A program made the translations under genes and the position numbers. A stretch of 5,928 bases of DNA, taken from NCBI GenBank assembly GCA_009177215.1, contig WFLY01000164.1, forward strand, positions 3,053 through 8,980, given 5' to 3'. Numbering within the stretch: the stretch's first letter is position 1; each line of letters starts with the position of its first letter. The notes under the pieces were generated by a model that saw nothing but the letters and a program-made list of their open reading frames with translations, was not told where the DNA came from and did not search any database. The stretch comes from Bacillota bacterium (GTDB lineage: Bacteria > Bacillota > Clostridia > Lachnospirales > Lachnospiraceae). Below, in pieces: positions 1 through 5,648 of the stretch.

Positions 1-813
1 TTTGAAGAAGCCGATAAATTGGTTGATTTCGGAACAAACAATAATATGCTGGTAAGAGGGCATGTTTTGGTATGGCATGATCATGCTCCGGAATGGTTTT
101 TTACGAATGATAAGGGAGAGAAGGTATCAAAGGATATTGTTTTAGGCAGATTGCAAGAATATATTAATATAGTTGTTAAGCATTTTGGAAACAGCATATA
201 TTGTTGGGATGTAGTCAATGAAGCAATATCAGACGATAATACGTTTTACAGATCCTCAAAATGGCTGGAAACGATTGGAGAAGAATTCATAGAAAAGGCA
301 TTTATTTTTGCGCATGAGGCGAATCCTAATATAAAGCTTTATTACAATGATTATAATGCAGAGATTGGGGAGAAGGGAGAGAAAATATATTCTTTGATCA
401 AAGGGCTGCTTAGTCGTGATGTACCCATCCACGGTGTTGGAATACAAGGGCACTATGATATAGTTTTTCATAAACCGGAAGCATTAAAAACAGTGATTGA
501 AAAATATGCAGAATTGGGGATAAAGGTTCAGATAACCGAAATGGATGTATCCCTGTTTGGATTCGATGATAGAAATAATAGTTTGCAGCGTCCGACGACA
601 GAAATGTTAGAGAAACAGGCTGAGTTTTATCAGAAGTCTTTTGAAATATTTAGAGAATACAAGAGTGTTATTGAAGGGGTAACTATCTGGGGCGTCACAG
701 ACAGGTATACGTGGAAGGATGATTTCCCGGTAGAAGGCAGAAAAGATTGGCCGCTGCTTTTTAATGAAAAAGGAGAAGCGAAAGCGGCTTTTCAATCAAT
801 TATTTCATTTTAA
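1..813 (+). CDS. Endo-1,4-beta-xylanase, GH10 family (5' end outside window)
   Basis: This is the C-terminal 270 codons of a glycoside hydrolase family 10 xylanase, which cleaves beta-1,4 bonds in the xylan backbone with retention of configuration. The frame is open from base 1 and stops with TAA at 811-813. Motifs appear in the usual GH10 order. RGHVLVWH (codons 19-26) lies on beta-strand 3. WDVVNEA carries the acid/base Glu at codon 74 (bases 220-222). YYNDYN and GIQGH follow. ITEMDV carries the nucleophile Glu at codon 180 (bases 538-540), and the late motif is WGVTDRYTW. GH10 catalytic domains are usually about 320-350 residues, so roughly 60-80 catalytic residues plus any signal peptide or binding module lie upstream. 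The protein ends right after the catalytic domain, so there is no C-terminal carbohydrate-binding module, and secretion cannot be judged. The gene is visibly more AT-rich than the genes downstream. No clear terminator follows it. Family assignment is secure; the true start is unknown. Confidence 0.95.
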   Translation, partial: FEEADKLVDFGTNNNMLVRGHVLVWHDHAPEWFFTNDKGEKVSKDIVLGRLQEYINIVVKHFGNSIYCWDVVNEAISDDNTFYRSSKWLETIGEEFIEKAFIFAHEANPNIKLYYNDYNAEIGEKGEKIYSLIKGLLSRDVPIHGVGIQGHYDIVFHKPEALKTVIEKYAELGIKVQITEMDVSLFGFDDRNNSLQRPTTEMLEKQAEFYQKSFEIFREYKSVIEGVTIWGVTDRYTWKDDFPVEGRKDWPLLFNEKGEAKAAFQSIISF

Positions 814-868
814 TTATATTTTTGGTAATATGATTGTCTTGCGGGGTTAGCCACAGTCGGTTGCACCA

Positions 869-897
869 TTGACTTTTGGCATTAAATATGGTATTTT
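869..897 (+). promoter_or_regulatory. Sigma-A promoter with extended -10, for the acyl-CoA synthetase gene
   Basis: TTGACT (869-874) and TATTTT (892-897) are separated by exactly 17 bases. TGG directly before the -10 box gives the TGn extended -10 element. Transcription would start near 904-906, leaving a leader of about 75 bases before the ATG at 981. A short inverted repeat, AAATA-TGG-TATTT (884-896), overlaps the -10 box. The promoter is predicted from sequence only. Confidence 0.7.
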
Positions 898-905
898 AGA
901 ATAAG

Positions 906-933
906 CACTTTAACAAGTAAAAACGCTAAAGTG
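906..933 (+). promoter_or_regulatory. Candidate operator: perfect 7-bp inverted repeat at the transcription start
   Basis: CACTTTA (906-912) and TAAAGTG (927-933) are perfect inverted copies separated by 14 bases. Their centres are 21 bp apart, which is two helical turns, as expected for a dimeric repressor gripping one face of DNA. The repeat sits immediately downstream of the predicted -10 box, where binding would block transcription of the acyl-CoA synthetase gene. I do not recognise the motif as the site of a named regulator. It could also be chance or an RNA stem. Confidence 0.35.
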
Positions 934-949
934 TCAAAATTCAACGTGA

Positions 950-973
950 TGAAGCAAAGCTTCAGAAAAGGAG
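950..973 (+). promoter_or_regulatory. Leader hairpin abutting the Shine-Dalgarno of the acyl-CoA synthetase gene
   Basis: TGAAGC (950-955), loop AAA, GCTTCA (959-964) form a perfect 6-bp stem in the mRNA. Four bases later comes AGGAG (969-973), spaced 7 bases from the ATG at 981. This ribosome binding site supports the chosen start. The hairpin does not cover the Shine-Dalgarno, so it may stabilise the message or influence ribosome loading rather than block it. The function is inferred. Confidence 0.4.
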
Positions 974-980
974 CCATATT

Positions 981-2615
981 ATGCCGGTTACAGATTTATT
1001 GGAGCGTAATCATAAGCTTTACGGAGAGGAAGTTGCATTGGTGGAATTGAATCCGACCATGCAGGATACAAGGAAAAGCACTTGGAAGGAATATGATTTG
1101 GTGCAGCCCACCTCCAATATTCCTTATAGAAGAGAGATTACATGGAGTATATTCGATGAAAAGGCGAACCGTGTGGCGAATATGCTGTTATCCCGCGGTA
1201 TTCAGAAGGGAGACAGGGTTGCGATACTGATGTTTAACTGTCTGGAATGGCTGCCTATTTATTTTGGCATTTTGAAAACGGGTGCCATTGCGGTACCTTT
1301 TAATTTCCGGTTTGCAGCCGATGAGATTCAGTATTGCGCGGATTTGGCAGAGGTTCATGTATTGTTTTTCGGACCGGAATTTATCGGACGTATCGAGTCC
1401 ATTGAAGAGCGGTTAAGCAAGGGACGCCTGCTGATTTATGTGGGTGACGGCTGCCCTACTTTCGCGGAGAGCTACAGAGAGCTGGTGGCGGACTGCTCCA
1501 GTCAGGCGCCCTTGGTGCGTCTGGAGGATGAGGATGATGCGGCAATCTATTTTTCCTCGGGTACGACAGGTTTCCCCAAGGCTATTTTACATAATCATGA
1601 GAGCCTGATGCAGGCGGCACAGATGGAGCAGAAGCATCATTTGACTGGCAGAGACGATGTCTTTTTATGTATTCCCCCGCTCTATCACACGGGCGCTAAA
1701 TTCCACTGGATGGGCAGCCTTTGTGCAGGAAGCAAGGCGGTTCTGTTAAAGGGAACCACCCCGGAGATTATACTGGATACGGTTTCCAAGGAGCATTGTA
1801 CCATAGTATGGCTGTTGGTTCCCTGGGCGCAGGATATTCTGGATGCGCTGGACAGAGGGGATTTGAAGCTTGAGGATTATGATTTAGGGCAATGGCGTTT
1901 GATGCATATCGGCGCGCAGCCGGTTCCGCCCTCTCTGATCAAGCATTGGAAGGAGTATTTCCCCCATCATTTGTACGATACCAATTACGGATTGTCGGAA
2001 TCTACGGGACCTGGCTGTGTGCATTTGGGTGTTGAGAATATTCACAAGGTGGGAGCCATCGGAATACCCGGTTACCGATGGAAATGTAAAATTGTGGATG
2101 AAAACGGAGCCGAGGTTCTCAAGGGAGATGTTGGCGAGCTTTGTGTCAAGGGACCGGGTGTGATGAGCTGTTATTACAATGACCCGAAGGCAACGGAAGA
2201 GACACTGAAGGATGGCTGGCTTTATACGGGTGATATGGCAATGCAGGATGAGGACGGTTTTTATTTTCTGGTGGACCGTAAGAAGGATGTGATTGTCAGC
2301 GGTGGAGAGAATATTTACCCCGTGCAGATTGAGAATTTCTTAAGCGCCTTTGATAAGGTGAAGGACGTGGCTGTCATCGGTTTGCCGGACAAGCGTCTGG
2401 GTGAGATCACAGGAGCCATTATTTCCGTAAAGGAGGGTATGACTTGTACGGAGGAGGAGATTGAGGAATTTTGCAAGGAACTTCCCCGTTATAAGCGCCC
2501 CAAGCGTATCATTTTTGCGGAGGTTCCCAGAAATGCCACAGGCAAAATCGAAAAGCCCGCCCTGCGGAAGCTCTATGGTGCGGAGCAGCTGGTGGCGCAG
2601 CAGATTGAAGGATGA
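981..2615 (+). CDS. Class I adenylate-forming acyl-CoA synthetase (AMP-binding, ANL superfamily)
   Basis: This 544-residue protein is predicted to activate a carboxylic acid with ATP to an acyl-AMP and then transfer it to CoA in the cytoplasm. The ANL core motifs are all present. The phosphate-binding loop YFSSGTTGFPKA is at residues 190-201, NYGLSESTG at 335-343, and GWLYTGD at 412-418 with its ribose-binding Asp418. The hinge region DRKKDVIVSGGENIYP is at 432-447, and the C-terminal TGK has the adenylation Lys522. No catalytic residue is missing, and the length is normal for medium/long-chain or aryl-CoA ligases. Two oddities are a segment of about 30 residues (26-55) before the usual TWxxFDEKANR start of the domain, and Gln449 where YPxE usually has Glu. 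The start is supported by AGGAG 7 bases upstream. The gene has its own promoter and terminator, so it is monocistronic. The substrate (fatty, aromatic or bile acid) cannot be decided, and there are no pathway partners nearby. Confidence 0.92.
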   Translation: MPVTDLLERNHKLYGEEVALVELNPTMQDTRKSTWKEYDLVQPTSNIPYRREITWSIFDEKANRVANMLLSRGIQKGDRVAILMFNCLEWLPIYFGILKTGAIAVPFNFRFAADEIQYCADLAEVHVLFFGPEFIGRIESIEERLSKGRLLIYVGDGCPTFAESYRELVADCSSQAPLVRLEDEDDAAIYFSSGTTGFPKAILHNHESLMQAAQMEQKHHLTGRDDVFLCIPPLYHTGAKFHWMGSLCAGSKAVLLKGTTPEIILDTVSKEHCTIVWLLVPWAQDILDALDRGDLKLEDYDLGQWRLMHIGAQPVPPSLIKHWKEYFPHHLYDTNYGLSESTGPGCVHLGVENIHKVGAIGIPGYRWKCKIVDENGAEVLKGDVGELCVKGPGVMSCYYNDPKATEETLKDGWLYTGDMAMQDEDGFYFLVDRKKDVIVSGGENIYPVQIENFLSAFDKVKDVAVIGLPDKRLGEITGAIISVKEGMTCTEEEIEEFCKELPRYKRPKRIIFAEVPRNATGKIEKPALRKLYGAEQLVAQQIEG

Positions 2616-2640
2616 TTAAAATAACAATATAGAGTGTTTA

Positions 2641-2669
2641 AGGAGTCCTGTTTTCAGGGCTCTTTTTTT
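2641..2669 (+). terminator. Intrinsic terminator of the acyl-CoA synthetase gene
   Basis: GAGTCCTG (2643-2650) pairs with CAGGGCTC (2655-2662) around a TTTT loop, giving 8 bp with one G-U pair. Seven T residues (2663-2669) follow directly. It lies 25 bases after the stop codon at 2615 and separates this gene from the serpin. Confidence 0.9.
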
Positions 2670-2733
2670 GTGTGAAACATTTCCTGTTTTTTCCCGTCTA
2701 TATTTTCAAGAGGGAGCAAGGTGGAAATCTATT

Positions 2734-2763
2734 TTGTTGTGTGCGCTCCGGTAAGTCTATATT
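2734..2763 (+). promoter_or_regulatory. Possible weak promoter for the serpin gene
   Basis: TTGTTG (2734-2739) and TATATT (2758-2763) are 18 bases apart. Because a terminator closes the upstream gene, the serpin needs its own promoter in 2670-2790, and this is the best match there. Transcription would start near 2770, giving a leader of about 25 bases that carries the AAGGAG ribosome binding site at 2784-2789. The boxes are imperfect, so confidence is modest. Confidence 0.4.
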
Positions 2764-2796
2764 ACTGAAAAGTTGGAGAGAGGAAGGAGTAATTTG

Positions 2797-4201
2797 ATGA
2801 AAAAGAATATAATGGCAGTGACATTATGCCTGGCGATTTCATTAACTATGTCGTTATCCCTGTGGGGCTGCGGAAAGCCTGCCCAAGGGGTGAAGCCTTT
2901 GGGGGAGGAGACAGAGAATGCCGCCGGAAATAGAAGTTCCGTAGAGACAGGAGGCAGAATGTCAGGGGGTACAACAATGCTTTCATATGACGGGATTGCA
3001 GGTAAGGGAACGGATAACGCAGAGGCTGGTGTAGCGGAGAGCGGCACGGCTGGCGGCAGCAGAGAGATTACGGAGGAGGAAGAGGTGGCAGTCACGGATT
3101 TTGCGGTGAGGCTGTTTTGGCAGAGCTTACAGGACAAAGAAAATACATTAATTTCCCCTGTATCCGTACTCTATGCGTTGGCAATAACTGCCAATGGAGC
3201 TAAAGGAGAAACTCTTTCTCAGATGGAGGAGGTGTTGGGGTTAAAGACTTCAGATTTGAACGTCTGTCTTAACACCTATATAAAAAGACTTCCTGCGGAT
3301 GAGAAATACAAGCTTTCCCTTGCCAATTCCATCTGGTTTAAGGATGACAAAAAATTTACTGTGGAGCAGGATTTCTTACGGACAAATGCCCAATAATTAC
3401 GGCTCGGAGGTGTACAAGGCATCCTTTGACGGTTCTACACTTAAAGATATTAATGAGTGGGTCGGTCAAAATACGGATGGCATGATTGAAGAGATTCTGG
3501 ACAATATACCGGAAGAGGCGGTCATGTATCTTGTGAATGCCATAGCCTTTGAAGCAGAGTGGCAGACGGTTTATAAGGAGCATCAGATTCGTGAAGGAAG
3601 TTTTACCACGGAAGACAAAATTACTCAGGATGTGGAGCTTATGTACTCTACAGAGCAGCAGTATTTGCAGGACGACAAGGCACAGGGCTTTTTGAAATAT
3701 TATAAGGACGGCAAATATGTCTTTGCAGCACTGCTGCCTGATGAGGGAGTGTCGGTTAGGGAGTATGTGGAAACGCTTACTGGAGAAAAGCTGTCAAATA
3801 TATTGAAAAATGCAAGTCAGGTTCAGGTAAATGCAGCTATTCCTAAGTTTGAGAGTGATTATGGTGTTGAAATGAGCGAGATTTTGAAAAAAATGGGCAT
3901 GACGGCAGTATTTGACAGAAAAACCGCGGATTTTTCCGGTCTGGGTACCTATGAGGATGCAGAGCTGTTTATCAGTCGTGTGCTGCATAAGACCTATATA
4001 TGCATAGATGAGAGCGGAACGAAAGCGGGAGCCGCTACTGCGGTGGAAATGAGTCAGGATGCTGCCTTTGAAATACCCATAGGGGTAAAGACTGTATATT
4101 TGAATCGCCCGTTTGTCTATATGCTTATTGACTGTGAGACGAGACAGCCCATTTTTATGGGAACGGTCATGAGTGTGGAAAATGAGAGCGTGTTTGAGTA
4201 G
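2797..4201 (+). pseudogene. Lipoprotein serpin (serine protease inhibitor), split by a single-base frameshift
   Basis: Read across one frameshift this encodes about 467 residues of serpin, a suicide inhibitor of serine proteases. The ATG at 2797 is preceded by AAGGAG with 7-base spacing. Residues 1-24 are a signal peptide ending in the lipobox LWGC (Cys25), so the mature protein would be a surface lipoprotein. Residues 26-90 are a Gly/Thr/Glu-rich linker, and the serpin fold runs from about 90. The first frame carries ISPVSVLYALAITANGAKGET and SLANSIWFKDD, then stops at TAA 3394-3396. The next frame continues without a gap with NNYGSEVYKASFDGSTLKDI and YLVNAIAFEAEW. It goes on to the hinge ESGTKAGAATAV (Glu at 4010-4012) and the serpin signature VYLNRPFVYML, and ends with TAG at 4199-4201. 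Dropping one C from CCC (3389-3391) restores TNANNYGS, close to the family pattern. No start with a ribosome binding site exists for the second half. It could be a recent pseudogene or a sequencing error. The family call is firm. Confidence 0.88.
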
Positions 4202-4337
4202 ATTTGGATAAAGTTAAGTTTTTAGGTATAAATTTGCTCTCCTGTGCAATAATATCATCGTGTTGTTCCGTAAATGCCTTGCCGCTTAGAAGGTGAAATA
4301 TGGCTTTGAAGGAACATGCGGTGACTTGGAAAAGAAT

Positions 4338-4369
4338 TTTGTCTGGGAGACAAACGAACTTGTTTGTTT
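4338..4369 (+). promoter_or_regulatory. Two overlapping, mutually exclusive inverted repeats ahead of uxuA
   Basis: TTTGTCT (4338-4344) and AGACAAA (4348-4354) form a perfect 7-bp stem with a GGG loop. The right arm also pairs with the next segment: AGACAAAC (4348-4355) with GTTTGTTT (4362-4369), 8 bp with one G-U pair and a 6-base loop. The two stems cannot coexist. As DNA, TTGTC-N5-GACAA resembles the GT...AC half-site symmetry of GntR/FadR-type operators, a class that includes hexuronate regulators. As RNA it could be a leader switch or a weak serpin terminator. The rest of the 4202-4426 spacer shows no convincing promoter for uxuA. Confidence 0.3.
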
Positions 4370-4415
4370 TGCAAATATTGTGCTGATGCCCAAATTCGCG
4401 GGTTGTTGGCAGCAT

Positions 4416-4420
4416 GGAGG
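4416..4420 (+). promoter_or_regulatory. Shine-Dalgarno fixing the GTG start of uxuA
   Basis: GGAGG at 4416-4420 lies 6 bases before the GTG at 4427. That start yields (V/M)KLSFRWYG, the typical N-terminus of mannonate dehydratases. The frame stays open upstream to a TTG at 4364, but those 21 extra residues have no ribosome binding site and no family counterpart. Confidence 0.85.
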
Positions 4421-4426
4421 ATTAGT

Positions 4427-5473
4427 GTGAAGCTATCATTTCGCTGGTACGGGGAAGAGGATAAAGTGAGCCTGAAAAATATTGCGCAGATACCGGGAAT
4501 GCATTCCATAGTTACGGCTGTGTATGACGTGCCTGTGGGAGAGGTCTGGAGCAGGGAGAGCATTGCCGAGTTAAAGAGGCAGGTGGAGCAGGCAGGCTTG
4601 CATTTTGAGGTGATTGAAAGTATTCCTGTGCATGAAGATATCAAGTTGGGAAAGGGATCTCGGGACCGTTATATTGCCAATTACTGCGAGAATATCAAAA
4701 GAGTGGCGGAGGCGGGAGCCAGATGCATCTGCTATAACTTCATGCCCGTACTTGACTGGACGAGAACTCAGACCGATCATGTGCTGCCGGACGGCTCCAC
4801 AACCCTTGTGTACTACAAGGAACAGGTGGAGAAGGTAAATCCCTTGGAGAGTGACAGCGATTTGACGCTGCCGGGCTGGGATGCAAGCTATTCCAGAGAG
4901 GAGCTTAAAAATATTGTCGCCCAGTACCAGAGCATGACGGAGGAAAAGCTCTGGGAAAACCTGAAATATTTTTTGAAGAGAATCATTCCTGCCGCCGTGG
5001 AATATAATGTAAACATGGCAATCCATGAGGATGACCCCTGCTGGAGTATTTTCGGTCTGCCCAGAATTATTACCGACGAGAACAATCTGGACCGTTTCTT
5101 AAAGCTGGTGGACGTTCCCAACAACGGTATTACCCTTTGTACAGGTTCCCTTGGATGCTCCTGCAAAAACAATGTGGTAAGGATGGCGGCAAAATATGCG
5201 GCTATGGGGAGAATCCACTTTGTGCATATGAGAAATGTGGCGGTTCTGCCTAACGGCTTTGAGGAGAGGGCGCATTTGTCCTCCTGCGGAAGCCTTGATA
5301 TGTATGCCATCATGAAGGCTTTATATGACAATGGCTTTCAGGGATATATTCGCCCCGACCATGGCAGGATGATTTGGGGCGAGACCGGAAGACCGGGCTA
5401 CGGGCTGTACGACAGAGCGCTGGGAGCGACCTATTTAAACGGACTTTGGGAGGCAATAGAGAAAAATTCTTGA
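4427..5473 (+). CDS. uxuA: Mannonate dehydratase
   Basis: This 348-residue cytoplasmic enzyme dehydrates D-mannonate to 2-keto-3-deoxy-D-gluconate, in the hexuronate (glucuronate/galacturonate) degradation pathway. It has a TIM-barrel fold and needs a divalent metal, typically Mn2+. Recognised blocks are KLSFRWYGE at the start, [18 protein letters not shown] (24-41), [13 protein letters not shown] (63-75), [13 protein letters not shown] (102-114), MAIHEDDP (197-204), LCTGSLG (237-243), RIHFVHMRN (262-270) and [11 protein letters not shown] (309-319). By comparison with the known family, His200, Cys238, His264 or His267, and Asp311 are the likely metal ligands. The length fits the shorter Firmicutes type. 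The GTG start is set by GGAGG 6 bases upstream. Usual partners such as uxuB, uxaC or kdgA are absent here, since the serpin precedes it and a tRNA follows. The TGA stop lies inside the -35 box of the tRNA promoter, so any uxuA terminator must come after the tRNA or be absent. Confidence 0.96.
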   Translation: MKLSFRWYGEEDKVSLKNIAQIPGMHSIVTAVYDVPVGEVWSRESIAELKRQVEQAGLHFEVIESIPVHEDIKLGKGSRDRYIANYCENIKRVAEAGARCICYNFMPVLDWTRTQTDHVLPDGSTTLVYYKEQVEKVNPLESDSDLTLPGWDASYSREELKNIVAQYQSMTEEKLWENLKYFLKRIIPAAVEYNVNMAIHEDDPCWSIFGLPRIITDENNLDRFLKLVDVPNNGITLCTGSLGCSCKNNVVRMAAKYAAMGRIHFVHMRNVAVLPNGFEERAHLSSCGSLDMYAIMKALYDNGFQGYIRPDHGRMIWGETGRPGYGLYDRALGATYLNGLWEAIEKNS

Positions 5474-5498
5474 CATTGGAAATTAAAGCCATTATACT
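5470..5498 (+). promoter_or_regulatory. Strong sigma-A promoter of tRNA-Asn, overlapping the uxuA stop codon
   Basis: A perfect TTGACA (5470-5475) and TATACT (5493-5498) are separated by exactly 17 bases. Transcription would start near 5505, about 12 bases before the mature tRNA 5' end. The uxuA stop TGA (5471-5473) is part of the -35 box. Confidence 0.85.
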
Positions 5499-5516
5499 GT
5501 ATTTAATTGGAAATAT

Positions 5517-5588
5517 TCCTCGATAGCTCAATGGTAGAGCACTCGGCTGTTAACCGAGTTGTTGTAGGTTCGAGCCCTACTCGGGGAG
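5517..5588 (+). tRNA. tRNA-Asn (anticodon GTT)
   Basis: A full cloverleaf can be drawn. The acceptor stem is TCCTCGA (5517-5523) with TCGGGGA (5581-5587), containing one G-U pair. The D stem is GCTC/GAGC (5526-5529, 5537-5540). The anticodon stem is CTCGG/CCGAG (5542-5546, 5554-5558) with loop CTGTTAA, placing anticodon GTT at 5549-5551. The variable loop has five bases, and the T arm is GTAGG/CCTAC with loop TTCGAGC (5569-5575). Base 5588 (G) is the discriminator. CCA is not encoded, so it must be added by the CCA-adding enzyme. Confidence 0.97.
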
Positions 5589-5590
5589 TA

Positions 5591-5612
5591 AAGTGCCAAA
5601 GGGATGGCACTT
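5591..5612 (+). other. Hairpin just 3' of tRNA-Asn
   Basis: AAGTGCCA (5591-5598) and TGGCACTT (5605-5612) form a perfect 8-bp stem with a 6-base loop. It starts 3 bases after the tRNA discriminator and has no T-tract, so it is unlikely to terminate by itself. It may shield the precursor's 3' trailer or guide 3'-end processing. The role is inferred. Confidence 0.5.
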
Positions 5613-5615
5613 GGG

Positions 5616-5648
5616 AAAGCCCGTAAACATCAATGTTTGCGGGCTTTT
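5616..5648 (+). terminator. Terminator of the tRNA-Asn transcript
   Basis: AAAGCCCG (5616-5623) pairs with CGGGCTTT (5640-5647). The stem continues through T-G and AAACAT/ATGTTT to a tight loop, about 14-15 bp in all. The T-tract is short (four Ts, 5645-5648, mostly inside the stem), but the stem is long and GC-rich at its base. It would also end any read-through from uxuA. Confidence 0.7.

Noticed and set aside
2773..2796. Earlier start codon for the serpin at 2773
   Set aside because: It would place charged residues before the signal peptide and include the Shine-Dalgarno in the coding region. The ATG at 2797 has ideal spacing.
2757..3137. 126-residue minus-strand frame rich in Ser, Pro and Ala
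   Set aside because: It is the complement of the Gly/Thr-rich serpin linker. The composition is explained by the sense strand.
3385..3400. Programmed +1 frameshifting at the serpin break
   Set aside because: Slipping CAA to AAT or GCC to CCC gives poor codon-anticodon re-pairing, and there is no prfB-like Shine-Dalgarno at the right distance. A mutation or sequencing error is simpler.
3299..4201. Second serpin half as an independent gene starting at ATG 3299
   Set aside because: Its first 31 residues are out-of-frame translation of the first half, and there is no ribosome binding site. Later in-frame ATGs also lack one.
4364..4426. TTG start at 4364 for uxuA
   Set aside because: There is no Shine-Dalgarno and the 21-residue extension is unlike the family. 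GTG 4427 has GGAGG 6 bases upstream.
4255..4644. Overlapping minus-strand frames (4167-4415, 4255-4644 and 4571-5026)
   Set aside because: They are shadows of uxuA and its spacer, with no family motifs and no ribosome binding sites.
5564..5600. Integrase attachment site at the tRNA-Asn 3' end
   Set aside because: tRNA-Asn genes are common integration targets, but no repeat of the tRNA 3' end, no integrase and no excisionase gene are visible in the window.
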